NCBI GenBank assembly: GCA_947497585.1
Contig: CANMHG010000002.1
Location: 1 to 64,000 of the forward strand
Direction of reading: 5' to 3'
Source of the DNA: an uncultured Bacillaceae bacterium
GTDB taxonomy: Bacteria; Bacillota; Bacilli; Bacillales; Bacillaceae_L
DNA: 64,000 nt
The position numbers were made by a program, and so were the translations under genes. The notes beneath the pieces are model-generated. The model ran no database searches, had not been told where the DNA came from, and saw nothing but the letters and a program-made list of their open reading frames with translations. Below, in pieces: positions 8,521 through 18,040 of this stretch (its first letter is position 1; each line of letters begins with the position of its first letter).

Positions 8521-10665
8521 TTATTCGTTCTCACTAGAATTGTTTTCTTCGGTCTCAATCTCAGTCTGAGAGAATTCTTCTAGAGTGTTGGTCTTAGTTC
8601 GGTCTTTCCCTTTTAACTCAAAGTACTTATCTAGAATTCGTTTACCAATTACATTATTAATTGGATGTCTATCACTATAATCAGCATATGCGAATGGAAC
8701 CACCACTGAAAAAGCAACTTCAGGGTTATCGTAAGGAGCATAGCCAACTAATGTTACATTATAAGCAGAGTATAGTTTCTTTTTTTCCCCGAATTTCCCT
8801 TCCCCATCATAGTAGAAGGATTCAGCAGTGCCTGTTTTGCCTGCGGGTTTATATGGTGCATTTCCAAAATGACCATAGGCTGTACCGCCACTTTCTTGCA
8901 TTACCTGTCTAAACCCTTCTTGAACACGATCTATTTGTTCAGGTGTCATGTCAACTCTGTTCAGTATAGAAGGTTGGAACGGTTTAACGACCGGCCCTAA
9001 CTGTTCATGCTCCATGATTGGTTGACGAATTTCTCGAACAATCTTCGGTTGCATTCTATATCCACCATTTGCAATTGTTGATACGTATTGCGCCATTTGT
9101 AAAGGGGTATACGTATCATATTGCCCTATGGTTAAGTCTAATAAAAATCCTGGTAAGCTAGTGTTTCTTCCAGTGAATCCAGTTGATTCACCCGGCAAGT
9201 CAATTCCGGTCTTAACACCTAACCCAAATTGGCTAAAATAATTCCGTATTGTTGGAAAAACTTCTTGATTAAATGGTAGTGCCTTATTAGGTCGATAGGT
9301 TGCATTTGCAATAGCAATACCGGTCTTAAACATATAAACATTGGAAGATTTACGTAAAGCTGTCAAATCATCGATTAATCCCATAGTCGAAACTGATTTC
9401 TTTGGAGGACTCCCTTTGATATAAATTGTTTCGTCCCGTAGTCTTGTTCCAATCTGTAAAACTCCTGTTTGATAACCTGTTAACACAGTAGCACCTTTAA
9501 TAGCCGAACCCATTGTGTAGGCAGCATTCATATTACCTAACGCGTAATCGTCTAACTCAGGCTTTCCGTCTCTTACTACATACTTCTTGCCAGCCATCGT
9601 TAAAAGCTCACCAGTCTTTGGATCCATCATAACAACAAAAGCACTATCAAGAAAATGAGTACCAGCTTTTTTCTTTGCAAGGAGCAGTTCTTCCTCAATT
9701 ATTTTCTCAACTTCTTGCTGTAAGTCCATATCAATTGATAAAACTAAATCTTTACCTCGTTCACCCTCTGAGATTACTTTTGTCTCAAGAAGATTATTAC
9801 CTTTAGTGATATTTTCAATCTTTCCTTTTTGACCATGAAGAACCTCTTCATATTGCTCTTCTAGATAACTTTTCCCAACTCTATCATTTCTGTTATAGCC
9901 ACGAGCAAGAAAATAATCTAGTTTTTCCCTTGGTAGTCCCTCTTCTGCCGTTGAAGTGGTACCAAGTATCGATCTAAGCATAGAACCATAAGAGTACTCT
10001 CTTTCCCAGTCAGTTGTGGTATCAATACCAGGTAGTTCTTCTAAATGTTCGCTTACTACCGCATATTCTTTGTTAGAAACATCTTGATTTTTTACAATTT
10101 GAGGTGTTAGTGAATAACCTTTATTCAATTCCCTAAAGATTGCAACAACTTCTAACTCTTCTTCTGATATTTGAGCAAGATCAGCATCGGTTATTCGTTC
10201 TAACTGCCTCTGATATAGATCACTATTTGATAGTTCTTTTTCATCAACGAGCTCCAACTCTTCCTCGGTAATTAGAGCTTTTGCTTCTTCATGTCGTGTA
10301 ATAATCCAATAATCCTTTATATCACGTTCTGTCAGCTTACTAGTGTCCTTTTCGATAAAAGTTGCAAGTTTTTCAGCAACTTCAACCATTTCTATTGCTT
10401 TTGTCCCTTGCGCACGTGTATAGGTAATCGCATGAAGTGGATTATTATCCACAATCACTCGCCCATAACGGTCGTAGATTTTACCGCGGGGTACAGGTGT
10501 ACTTACTGTACTATTCTCTGTACGATCTACCCGCTTTTGATAGTTTTCACCGTGTACAATTTGTACAACACCTAAACGGAGTATCAGTGCAGAAAACAGG
10601 ATAAATACAAGGAAAAATAACATATTTAAACGAAAAGGAACATGTGACTTTTTCTTCTTCTTCAT
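8521..10665 (-). CDS. pbpA: Class B penicillin-binding protein 2 (transpeptidase PBP2a-like)
   Basis: A 714-residue peptidoglycan transpeptidase anchored by one N-terminal membrane helix (residues 14-34). In B. subtilis PbpA (716 aa) supports rod shape with PbpH. The pedestal domain starts at STPVPRGKIYDRYGRVIVDN. The catalytic SxxK is SAIK at residue 387, followed by the SSN motif (LRKSSNVYMF) and KTGT at about 610. All three active-site motifs are intact. An acidic Glu/Thr/Asn-rich tail ends the protein. It has its own terminator and follows yqgE, the same order as B. subtilis. Confidence 0.93.
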   Translation of the reverse strand: MKKKKKSHVPFRLNMLFFLVFILFSALILRLGVVQIVHGENYQKRVDRTENSTVSTPVPRGKIYDRYGRVIVDNNPLHAITYTRAQGTKAIEMVEVAEKLATFIEKDTSKLTERDIKDYWIITRHEEAKALITEEELELVDEKELSNSDLYQRQLERITDADLAQISEEELEVVAIFRELNKGYSLTPQIVKNQDVSNKEYAVVSEHLEELPGIDTTTDWEREYSYGSMLRSILGTTSTAEEGLPREKLDYFLARGYNRNDRVGKSYLEEQYEEVLHGQKGKIENITKGNNLLETKVISEGERGKDLVLSIDMDLQQEVEKIIEEELLLAKKKAGTHFLDSAFVVMMDPKTGELLTMAGKKYVVRDGKPELDDYALGNMNAAYTMGSAIKGATVLTGYQTGVLQIGTRLRDETIYIKGSPPKKSVSTMGLIDDLTALRKSSNVYMFKTGIAIANATYRPNKALPFNQEVFPTIRNYFSQFGLGVKTGIDLPGESTGFTGRNTSLPGFLLDLTIGQYDTYTPLQMAQYVSTIANGGYRMQPKIVREIRQPIMEHEQLGPVVKPFQPSILNRVDMTPEQIDRVQEGFRQVMQESGGTAYGHFGNAPYKPAGKTGTAESFYYDGEGKFGEKKKLYSAYNVTLVGYAPYDNPEVAFSVVVPFAYADYSDRHPINNVIGKRILDKYFELKGKDRTKTNTLEEFSQTEIETEENNSSENE

Positions 10666-10696
10666 AATACCAACAACCTTTTCTTCATTTAAGAAC

Positions 10697-10725
10697 AGAA
10701 AAAGACACCTTAAGGCGGTGCCTTG
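10697..10725 (-). terminator. Terminator of yqgE
   Basis: The minus-strand hairpin GGCACC...GGTGTC is followed by TTTTTC in the yqgE-pbpA intergenic region. The stem is short and includes one G-U pair. Confidence 0.5.
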
Positions 10726-10797
10726 CTTATATATTTATTCTATAAGAAATCCTTTCGTTTTACCACTATGAAGATAGAATCATTTTATGGGAATCTG

Positions 10798-12093
10798 TTA
10801 GCTTGTTGCTCCGCCTTCCCCTTCAACTAATTTTCGGTTGGATGGTGATTCTAACCCTGTTTCTTCATTTGCTTCCTCTGGATCATGGATTGTTACTTTT
10901 CTAATGAATAAATAGATAATCGCATGACCAGCTCCGATGGTTGCAAGTAATATAGGAATACTTTTCTTTTCGTCAAAGAAAGAAACAGCAATTAGAAATA
11001 AAAGAATAGATACTATCCTACCAGAATTCAGAAATAATTCTCGAACCACAATATATTCGATTCTCATTTTTGCTGCATTCCAGCCTTTACCTATCACATC
11101 GTAGGTTAACGAAATATAGGGAACTAAAAGAGTTGGATAAGCAATAGCAATTACTACCGCATAAATTAATAATCGAACATATGTTACATCAAACAAGATA
11201 ATATAAATCGCGGCGTATAAAAGTAAACCACCAATGAGAATTGCTTTTTTTCGATATTTTTTCTTAATTAATCGTGTAACAATGAAATAAGAGACAAACG
11301 AGACAGCAGCATTGACTAAGCCAAATTTACCAAGTGCTAGTTCACTATTGGTTGTAATAAAGACCAATACTGATATAACAAATATGAAAGTCCCTTCTCT
11401 TAGTCCCTGAAAAAAATGAGCATTTGTAACAAGCTTCCAGTTTTTATTATTTTTTCTTTCTTGAAGAATTCTTCTAAATAAGAAATCTCCCTCAGCCTTT
11501 CTCCTTTTAAGAAAAAAACTAAGAACAACAGCTCCAGTAAAAAGTGCGAGTGAAATAGTAAAAATTACTGTATATCCAGTAAATTTTTCCATTGTTGATA
11601 TAATGTAGCCAGCAACAATAGGTCCAATCATACCAGCAGATGATCCTAAAATTCCTAAAAAGCCATTAAAAAAGTCTCGGGTTTCTGGCTCTGTTATTTC
11701 AAAGGTAAGTACATTAAAAGCTAGCCAATAAAAACCATATCCAATTCCGAGTGAAGCTCCGAGTAATATCAAATATTCAGAGGCGTTTTCACCAATGATT
11801 AGAACGGTTATAAAAAAAATAGCTAAAAAGGTTACACCTAGCCTAAGTACAATGACTCTGTCTATTTTTTTTGCAAACCTTCCCGCTAGCATAAAGGCGA
11901 GCGGTTGTAAAACAACAATTGATAAGTTATATAACCCTATGTCAAAAAACTTCCCTGATTGTTTCCACAAGTAAACATTTACAAAGGTGTTTGAAAGTGA
12001 AATGCTTAGTGAATACAATCCACCAATTAATAAAAGTAATATTAAATCTTTATTTATTTCGTTATTTCCTGATAGTTTTTTCAAACCAAACAT
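10798..12093 (-). CDS. yqgE: MFS transporter YqgE
   Basis: A 431-residue polytopic membrane protein with about twelve hydrophobic segments, of the major facilitator superfamily. The substrate is unknown. The start is placed at MFGLKKLSGNN (ATG at 12093), where AAGGGGAG gives a good ribosome site. An upstream in-frame ATG would add 13 residues without one. Length and position between sodA and pbpA match B. subtilis YqgE (430 aa). Confidence 0.8.
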   Translation of the reverse strand: MFGLKKLSGNNEINKDLILLLLIGGLYSLSISLSNTFVNVYLWKQSGKFFDIGLYNLSIVVLQPLAFMLAGRFAKKIDRVIVLRLGVTFLAIFFITVLIIGENASEYLILLGASLGIGYGFYWLAFNVLTFEITEPETRDFFNGFLGILGSSAGMIGPIVAGYIISTMEKFTGYTVIFTISLALFTGAVVLSFFLKRRKAEGDFLFRRILQERKNNKNWKLVTNAHFFQGLREGTFIFVISVLVFITTNSELALGKFGLVNAAVSFVSYFIVTRLIKKKYRKKAILIGGLLLYAAIYIILFDVTYVRLLIYAVVIAIAYPTLLVPYISLTYDVIGKGWNAAKMRIEYIVVRELFLNSGRIVSILLFLIAVSFFDEKKSIPILLATIGAGHAIIYLFIRKVTIHDPEEANEETGLESPSNRKLVEGEGGATS

Positions 12094-12178
12094 AGCTGAC
12101 TCCCCTTCTCTGTCTAATCTGTAGTTTGCCAAAAAGCGTTGACAGATATTCGAGAAATAAGGGAATTAAGCAAAAACA

Positions 12179-12217
12179 AAAAAGCTAATGCGGCTGTTTC
12201 CACATTAGCTTTTTTTG
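12179..12217. terminator. Terminator of sodA
   Basis: The stem GCTAATG(C/T)GG.../...CCACATTAGC has an A-run on one side and a T-run on the other, directly after sodA. It could act in both directions. Confidence 0.8.
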
Positions 12218-12227
12218 TATTGTGATA

Positions 12228-12836
12228 TTATTTTGCTGCGTTGTAACGCTTAGTTACTTCATCCCAGTTTACAACATTGAAGAATGCTGCAACATAATCA
12301 GGACGACGGTTTTGATAATTTAAGTAGTAAGCATGCTCCCAAACATCAACACCAAGTACAGGTGTTTTACCTTCCATTAATGGAGAGTCTTGGTTTGGTG
12401 TGCTAGTTACTTCTAATTCACCATTGTTAACTACTAACCAAGCCCAACCAGAACCGAAACGAGTAGCAGCAGCTTTAGCGAACTCTTCTTTAAATGAAGC
12501 AAAGCTTCCGAATTTATTGTTGATTGCATCTGCTAATTCACCAGTTGGCTCACCGCCACCATTTGGAGAAAGAATTGTCCAGAAAAGGCTGTGGTTAGCG
12601 TGTCCTCCACCATTGTTGCGTACAGCAGTACGTGCCGCTTCAGGAACTGCATCAAGGTTTGAGATTAGATCTTCAACACTTTTGCTTAGTAACTCTTCGT
12701 TACCTTCTAGTGCTGCGTTCACGTTTGTAATGTATGTATTGTGGTGTTTTGTGTGGTGAATATTCATTGTTTCTTTGTCAATGTGTGGTTCTAATGCATC
12801 ATATGCATATGGTAATTGTGGTAATTCGTATGCCAT
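12228..12836 (-). CDS. sodA: Superoxide dismutase (Mn/Fe)
   Basis: A 202-residue cytoplasmic superoxide dismutase that converts superoxide to oxygen and hydrogen peroxide. It starts [20 protein letters not shown]. It carries the metal ligands in [18 protein letters not shown] and [18 protein letters not shown] (the DxWEHAYY signature). The start at 12836 is fixed by AAGGAGGA at 12844-12851. An in-frame upstream ATG at 12890 would add 18 residues unlike any SodA. A palindrome lies about 45-65 nt upstream of the start. Confidence 0.97.
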   Translation of the reverse strand: MAYELPQLPYAYDALEPHIDKETMNIHHTKHHNTYITNVNAALEGNEELLSKSVEDLISNLDAVPEAARTAVRNNGGGHANHSLFWTILSPNGGGEPTGELADAINNKFGSFASFKEEFAKAAATRFGSGWAWLVVNNGELEVTSTPNQDSPLMEGKTPVLGVDVWEHAYYLNYQNRRPDYVAAFFNVVNWDEVTKRYNAAK

Positions 12837-12879
12837 AATAATTTCCTCCTTGGGTATAGGTAATTTTTTTGTAAACATC

Positions 12880-12903
12880 ATGAAACACATATATATGTTT
12901 CAT
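12880..12903. promoter_or_regulatory. Inverted repeat upstream of sodA
   Basis: ATGAAACA and TGTTTCAT form a perfect 8-bp inverted repeat around 8 AT-rich bases, inside the probable promoter region of sodA. It looks like a dimeric repressor site but matches none of the PerR, Fur, MntR or Zur consensus boxes that I know. Confidence 0.4.
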
Positions 12904-13045
12904 ATGTTTGTTAATTCTTACATTACCAAAACTGCCATTAAATATCAATTAATTAGCTCGCAACATAAGTAGAATAACCTATGGTCTTTTATTTATTCAT
13001 ACACCTTTAAACTGCAGATAGTAAACGTTGTTTCCAACTTACACC

Positions 13046-13182
13046 TAGTCCGTTCCTTTGCGCTGCAGGCACTTGCTTTCCGCGGGGAGGGATGCGAGCC
13101 TCCTCGGTGCTATGCACCTGTGGGGTCTCGCACTTCCCTCACTTCCCGCAGGAGTCAAGTGCCTTCCGCTCCAATCCACTCT
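13046..13182. repeat. Nested palindromic repeat, copy 1 (sodA / yqgC intergenic)
   Basis: An approximately 137-bp GC-rich element in AT-rich surroundings. Outer arms AGGCACTTG / CAAGTGCCT enclose inner arms TGCGAG / CTCGCA. Conserved blocks include CTTTCCGCGGGG, GCCTCCTCGG and CCCGCAGGAGTC. It fills most of the 327-nt gap 12891-13217. Nothing else is recognised there apart from the sodA upstream region. Confidence 0.85.
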
Positions 13183-13217
13183 GGTTAAATATATTGTTTA
13201 GCAAGGTTCACAAAGTT

Positions 13218-13700
13218 CTATAATACAACCACTATAAAATAACCAATCATAATTGACTGTATGATTCCTTTTGTAATGACTCCACTTAGGAAGCCTAGTA
13301 ATGATCCAATTCCTATTTTGACGGCTTTTTTGAATTCTGTTTTATGTACGATGAGTTCTCCGATTATGGCTCCAGCGAATGGGCCGATTATGATTCCCGC
13401 TACGGGTATGACAAAAGGTCCAATTAATAACCCTATTGTACTTCCCCATATGGCTGCTTTGCTTCCTCCGAATTTTTTTATGCCAAATAAGTTCGTTAGA
13501 TAATCCGCAGCTAGTAGTAATATAAAGAATAGTATTTGAATACTCCAGAAGAGAATTGAGAAAGAGTCAAATCCATATGCAAAGCCATATATAGCTATTC
13601 CGAGTGCAATAAATACAACACTTGGAATGATTGGATATACGAGTCCTATAAATGAGATGATAAAGCACGCAATGATTAAGATCCAAAATAAAATATCCAT
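13218..13700 (-). CDS. yqgC: DUF456 membrane protein YqgC
   Basis: A 160-residue, very hydrophobic protein with about four or five membrane segments and the glycine-rich repeat [23 protein letters not shown] that typifies DUF456. The function is unknown. In B. subtilis yqgC sits beside sodA and yqgB, as here. It is preceded by a strong terminator belonging to the Na/Pi transporter gene, so it probably has its own promoter. Confidence 0.82.
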   Translation of the reverse strand: MDILFWILIIACFIISFIGLVYPIIPSVVFIALGIAIYGFAYGFDSFSILFWSIQILFFILLLAADYLTNLFGIKKFGGSKAAIWGSTIGLLIGPFVIPVAGIIIGPFAGAIIGELIVHKTEFKKAVKIGIGSLLGFLSGVITKGIIQSIMIGYFIVVVL

Positions 13701-13723
13701 AGCCCTCTCCTTAACTAAAAAAA

Positions 13724-13749
13724 GTGCAAGGGTTATACTCCCCTTGCAC
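13724..13749 (-). terminator. Terminator of the Na/Pi cotransporter gene
   Basis: The stem GTGCAAGGG / CCCTTGCAC is followed on the minus strand by a run of T. It lies 33 nt after the transporter stop. Confidence 0.85.
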
Positions 13750-13781
13750 CTATTATATAGGAAATAATTTCTTTTTACACA

Positions 13782-15419
13782 TTATAAATGACGTTCACCA
13801 AGAACAGCTTCTGCTATATTTACAGCATGATCTCCAATTCTTTCAAGGTTACTAATAATATCAACAAACACGATTCCTGCTTGTGCAGAACATTTCCCTT
13901 CAGTTAGACGAAGGATATGTTTTTTACGTAAAGAGCGTTCCATACTATCAATTTGCTCTTCTTTCTTCACAACTTCAATTGCAGCCGTTGTATCATGGTC
14001 TTCTAAAGCTTTGAAAGCTTCATTTAAAGTAGCAATTGTTAATGCAAACATTTCATCTAAGTCCTCTATAGCACCATCAGTAAGCTTAACTTTATTCGTG
14101 ACTTGATAATCTACAAGCTCAATAATATTCTCGAAGTGGTCTCCAACCCGTTCAATATCACGTACCGTGTCTACCAAGGCAGAATGTAGTGTTGATTCAG
14201 ATTCAGACATTGAGCTAGAAGAAAGCTGAATTAGATAATCGGTAATCTTTCTATCTAAATTATTTATCGCATCTTCCAGTTGTAATGCAACATCAGCATG
14301 CTTTTGCTGTTGTGTTTTTAAGAAATTATGAGATTCTTCAAGACCTGTTACAGCAAATTTACCCATTCGAACAACTTCTTCTCTAGCTTGACCAATAGCG
14401 ATAGAAGGGGATTGTTCAATAAATATAGGATCTAAATGCTTTGCTTTATATTCAACAATTGAATCTTCACCTGGAATAATTTTTGTAACTAAGAAGGCTA
14501 AGAAAGCAATAAATGGAAATTGAATAATTACGTTTGTTAAGTTAAATGTTCCATGAGCAAACGCGATTGTCATTTCAGGGTTCAAATTGAATATTGTTTG
14601 GAACCAGACAATTAACTTAGTGAATAACGGTAAGACTAATAGGAAGATTGCAGTTCCTAACAAGTTAAAGATAACATGAGTTAAAGCAGCTCGCTTCGCA
14701 GCTACTGAAGCTCCTATTGCGGCTAATATTGCAGTAATAGTTGTACCAATGTTATCCCCAAACAAAACAGGTAACGCGGCAGTAAGGTTAACTAAGCCTT
14801 CACCATATAATCCCTGCAAAATACCGATTGTAGCACTTGAACTTTGAACAATGACTGTAAAGACTGTACCAATAACAACCCCTAAAATTGGGTTCGCACT
14901 CATACTAACTGTTAAATCATGAAAAGCCTCGAATGAACGTAATGGCTTCATGCCATCGCCCATCATTTGAAGTCCTAAGAATAAAGCACCAAATCCAAAT
15001 ACAATTTGTCCAAAATGATGGATTCTTTTACTTTTGAAAAAGAAAAGTAAAAGTGCACCTACTGCAATGATAGGTAGAGCGTAATCAGTTATTTTAATAC
15101 CAATGATAAATGCTGTTATTGTTGTTCCAATATTAGCACCCATTATTACGCCAATAGCTTGTCTCAAGTTCATAAATCCTGCACTTACGAGACCTACAGT
15201 TATTACTGTTGTTCCACTACTGGTTTGCAAAAGGACAGTTACTAATATACCTGCTAGTACACCCATAAATGGGTTAGTTGTATATCGATCTAAAATATCC
15301 CTTAGTTTGTCACCAGCTGATTTTTGTAGTCCATCACCCATGTATTTTATTCCAAATAGAAAAATACCGAGTCCACCAATAAATTCAAATATCATCTTTT
15401 GAACATCTAGTTCCAACAC
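13782..15419 (-). CDS. Na/Pi cotransporter family protein with C-terminal PhoU domain
   Basis: A 545-residue protein. Residues 1-315 hold two inverted Na/Pi repeats with the QTSSGTTVITVGLVSAG and QSSSATIGILQGL motifs (the QSSS ion/phosphate-binding signature), each followed by GANIGTT or GDNIGTT. The C-terminal 200 residues form a PhoU-like helical domain with VRDIERVGDHFENI and ISNLERIGDHAVNI. It is likely a NptA/YjbB-type phosphate symporter or exporter, but the transport direction cannot be read from sequence. It is monocistronic and lies 5 kb from pst. Confidence 0.88.
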   Translation of the reverse strand: MLELDVQKMIFEFIGGLGIFLFGIKYMGDGLQKSAGDKLRDILDRYTTNPFMGVLAGILVTVLLQTSSGTTVITVGLVSAGFMNLRQAIGVIMGANIGTTITAFIIGIKITDYALPIIAVGALLLFFFKSKRIHHFGQIVFGFGALFLGLQMMGDGMKPLRSFEAFHDLTVSMSANPILGVVIGTVFTVIVQSSSATIGILQGLYGEGLVNLTAALPVLFGDNIGTTITAILAAIGASVAAKRAALTHVIFNLLGTAIFLLVLPLFTKLIVWFQTIFNLNPEMTIAFAHGTFNLTNVIIQFPFIAFLAFLVTKIIPGEDSIVEYKAKHLDPIFIEQSPSIAIGQAREEVVRMGKFAVTGLEESHNFLKTQQQKHADVALQLEDAINNLDRKITDYLIQLSSSSMSESESTLHSALVDTVRDIERVGDHFENIIELVDYQVTNKVKLTDGAIEDLDEMFALTIATLNEAFKALEDHDTTAAIEVVKKEEQIDSMERSLRKKHILRLTEGKCSAQAGIVFVDIISNLERIGDHAVNIAEAVLGERHL

Positions 15420-15614
15420 TTTTCAACCCCTATGTATAAGTTTCGACAATAAAATACAAACCTTTTCAAATGTAACGTAAAGTAAATTTATTGTAAAGAA
15501 TTTATTAACTATGATATAAACAATTTTTACAAACTATAATAAATGATTCTTTTATTGTTAATTTAAACATCCATCGGTAAAATAATGTTGATAGTACTAT
15601 AAGGATGTGTATTT

Positions 15615-16388
15615 ATGTCAATTTTTAAACAGTTTTATAAAAGCTTATATTCACCAAAGGACATTGCTTCTTTCCGGTTTCAAGGAATTGGAAAAACCAT
15701 TTTGTTTGTTTTTGCTTTATCTCTTATTTCACTACTTCCAACTGCCTACCTCATTTCAAATGACATCTCAACTACTGTCGGTAATTTCGAGGAACTGCTA
15801 TCCGAAGATCTTCCCGATTTTGTAATCGAAAATGGTGTACTAAAGTCTGAGTATAGAGAACCGTATATTATTGAAAACAATAACTTTACCTTTATCCTAG
15901 ACAGTAGTGGTGAATTAACAGAAGAAGATGTCGAAAGTTTCAAGGATAGCCTTGTATTGTTGAAAAATAAAGCATTGCTAGTAACTGATATTAATGTTCA
16001 AACCTTCGATTACACCCTTGTTGAAGGTATGCCAATTACAAGTAAAGAACTAGTTAGCTTTTTTAATACATTTAAAACGGCATTACCTATTATCATTCCT
16101 GTTATTTTGCTTATCTTTTTTATTATGGTAAGTGGTTTAAAATTTATCGAAGTCACTTTCATTGCACTTATTGGTTTGATTTTGAACAACATCGTAAAGC
16201 TTAATTTGCGCTTCCGACATACTTGGGTAATGGCTGCTTATAGTGTAACTATACCTACCGTTTTCTTTACAATAATGGAAGCCATGCGAATACAAGTCAT
16301 AATGGGTGCTTTCTTAAACTGGTTTGTTGCAGTTATTGTTCTTTACCTTGCAATGAAAGAAATCCTTAACAAAAAGATTAAATCATAA
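15615..16388 (+). CDS. yqgB: DUF1189 membrane protein YqgB
   Basis: A 257-residue protein with an N-terminal membrane helix (about residues 30-50), an extracytoplasmic loop of about 110 residues and four C-terminal membrane segments. It fits DUF1189 (maltodextrin-permease-like family) and has the length and place of B. subtilis YqgB. The function is unknown. The ATG start follows AAGGATG. It is divergent from the Na/Pi transporter and may be cotranscribed with yqfZ and ispG. Confidence 0.78.
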   Translation: MSIFKQFYKSLYSPKDIASFRFQGIGKTILFVFALSLISLLPTAYLISNDISTTVGNFEELLSEDLPDFVIENGVLKSEYREPYIIENNNFTFILDSSGELTEEDVESFKDSLVLLKNKALLVTDINVQTFDYTLVEGMPITSKELVSFFNTFKTALPIIIPVILLIFFIMVSGLKFIEVTFIALIGLILNNIVKLNLRFRHTWVMAAYSVTIPTVFFTIMEAMRIQVIMGAFLNWFVAVIVLYLAMKEILNKKIKS

Positions 16389-16468
16389 ACAGAATAAGTG
16401 ATTTTTTTGTCATTACTTCCGATGGACAAGCATAAGGATAATTAAGCTTGTCCATTGGAGGTTTTTTT

Positions 16469-16801
16469 ATGAAAAAGTTTATTGGCGTACTACTAGCATT
16501 ATTTTTATTATATATTGTGTATCATGATGTAACACAAGGAACTTTAGCATCAATGAAAGAGCAGCCAGTTGCTGCTGCAGAGCAAGTCTCTAAACCTGTT
16601 GAAAAACAGACAATTCCTTTTAAATCCGTAAAAATAAAAGCAGGAGATACTGTTCTATCTCTTACTGAATCATTATCTAGTGTTAATGTATCTATAGAAA
16701 AAATTATCACTGATTTTGAAAGACTAAATCCAAAAGCTACAGCTAACTCAATTATTATTGGAAAAGAATATAAAATCCCTGTTTATTCGGGGGGAGAATG
16801 A
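16469..16801 (+). CDS. yqfZ: LysM-domain small secreted/anchored protein YqfZ
   Basis: A 110-residue protein with an N-terminal signal anchor (KKFIGVLLALFLLYIVYH) and a C-terminal LysM-like module. The module runs from VKIKAGDTVLSL to IIIGKEYKIPVY and probably contacts peptidoglycan. The ATG at 16469 is preceded by TTGGAGG at 16456-16461, which rules out the in-frame TTG upstream. It lies directly before ispG, as in B. subtilis, where it is counted among sporulation-associated genes. The spore role is inferred from synteny only. Confidence 0.8.
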   Translation: MKKFIGVLLALFLLYIVYHDVTQGTLASMKEQPVAAAEQVSKPVEKQTIPFKSVKIKAGDTVLSLTESLSSVNVSIEKIITDFERLNPKATANSIIIGKEYKIPVYSGGE

Positions 16802-16899
16802 TTCTTTCTTGTCAATGCTCATAAACCACTGGTACAATAAAAAGTGAAATAATAACAATTCAATATGTTAAAGTATCTATATCGAAGGAGCGATTTTTC

Positions 16900-18000
16900 T
16901 TGACTGAAATAATCCATCGTACGAAAACCCGTCCTATTAAGGTTGGTAACTTAACAATAGGTGGAAATAATGAGGTCGTTATTCAAAGTATGACGACAAC
17001 AAAAACACATGATGTTGAAGCAACTGTTGCTGAAATAAAAAGACTTGAAGAGGCTGGATGCCAGGTTGTTCGTGTTGCATGTCCTGATGAACGTGCAGCA
17101 AATGCAATTTCTGAGATAAAGAAAAGAATTAATATCCCACTTGTTGTAGACATCCACTTTGACTATAAATTAGCTCTAAAAGCCATTGAAGGTGGAGCAG
17201 ATAAAATTCGAATCAACCCAGGAAACATTGGCCGCAGAGAAAAGGTTGAAGCTGTTGTAAAGGCAGCAAAAGAAAAAGGCATTCCTATTCGAATCGGAGT
17301 AAATGCTGGTTCACTTGAAAAACGAATTATTGATAAATATGGGTACCCTACAGCAGATGGTATGGTTGAAAGTGCCCTACATCATATTAAAATTCTAGAA
17401 GACCTTGAATTTTATAATATTATCGTTTCAATGAAAGCATCTGATGTAAATTTAGCGATTGAGGCATATGAAAAAGCTGCTAAAGCCTTTGATTACCCGC
17501 TTCATTTAGGAATTACTGAGTCAGGTACACTTTTTTCAGGTACTGTAAAAAGTGCAGCTGGGTTAGGAGCGATTTTAAGTAAAGGCATTGGTAATACAGT
17601 AAGGATTTCATTAAGTGCTGATCCTGTTGAAGAAGTAAAAGTGGCACGAGAGTTATTAAAAGCATTCGGGTTATCTTCTAATGCCGCTACACTCATTTCA
17701 TGCCCTACTTGTGGCCGAATTGAAATTGACTTAATTAGCATTGCAAATGAGGTTGAAGATTACATCTCAACAATTAAAGCACCAATAAAAGTTGCAGTAT
17801 TAGGATGTGCTGTAAACGGTCCTGGTGAAGCGAGAGAAGCTGATATTGGTATTGCCGGTGCTCGTGGTGAAGGGTTATTATTTAGACACGGTAAAATTGT
17901 CCGTAAAGTTCCAGAGGAAACTATGGTGGAAGAATTAAAAAAAGAAATCGATGCAATTGCTGAAGAGTATTTCGCAAAAAAGGCTCAGGAGCAAGTGTAA
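16900..18000 (+). CDS. ispG: 4-hydroxy-3-methylbut-2-en-1-yl diphosphate synthase (IspG)
   Basis: A 366-residue [4Fe-4S] enzyme of the non-mevalonate isoprenoid pathway that converts MEcPP to HMBPP. The TIM-barrel part carries VQSMTTTKT-like, [10 protein letters not shown] and [12 protein letters not shown]. The cluster-binding cysteines lie in LISCPTCGR and [12 protein letters not shown] near the C-terminus. Translation starts at TTG (16900) with GAAGGAG 10 nt upstream. It ends at a strong terminator. The next enzyme of the pathway, IspH, is encoded 8.4 kb away. Confidence 0.96.
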   Translation: MTEIIHRTKTRPIKVGNLTIGGNNEVVIQSMTTTKTHDVEATVAEIKRLEEAGCQVVRVACPDERAANAISEIKKRINIPLVVDIHFDYKLALKAIEGGADKIRINPGNIGRREKVEAVVKAAKEKGIPIRIGVNAGSLEKRIIDKYGYPTADGMVESALHHIKILEDLEFYNIIVSMKASDVNLAIEAYEKAAKAFDYPLHLGITESGTLFSGTVKSAAGLGAILSKGIGNTVRISLSADPVEEVKVARELLKAFGLSSNAATLISCPTCGRIEIDLISIANEVEDYISTIKAPIKVAVLGCAVNGPGEAREADIGIAGARGEGLLFRHGKIVRKVPEETMVEELKKEIDAIAEEYFAKKAQEQV

Positions 18001-18011
18001 GTTAACATTAA

Positions 18012-18040
18012 AAAAGGCTGAAGATGTTCTTCAGCCTTTT
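18012..18040. terminator. Terminator after ispG
   Basis: AAAAGGCTGAAGA / TCTTCAGCCTTTT has a 3-nt loop and T-tracts on both strands. It serves ispG and the convergent small gene. Confidence 0.9.

Noticed and set aside
12400-12759. Long + strand frame opposite sodA
   Set aside because: An antisense shadow produced by sodA codon usage, without start signals.
12837-12890. N-terminal extension of sodA
   Set aside because: The extra 18 residues do not fit SodA, and AAGGAGGA sits right before the internal ATG.
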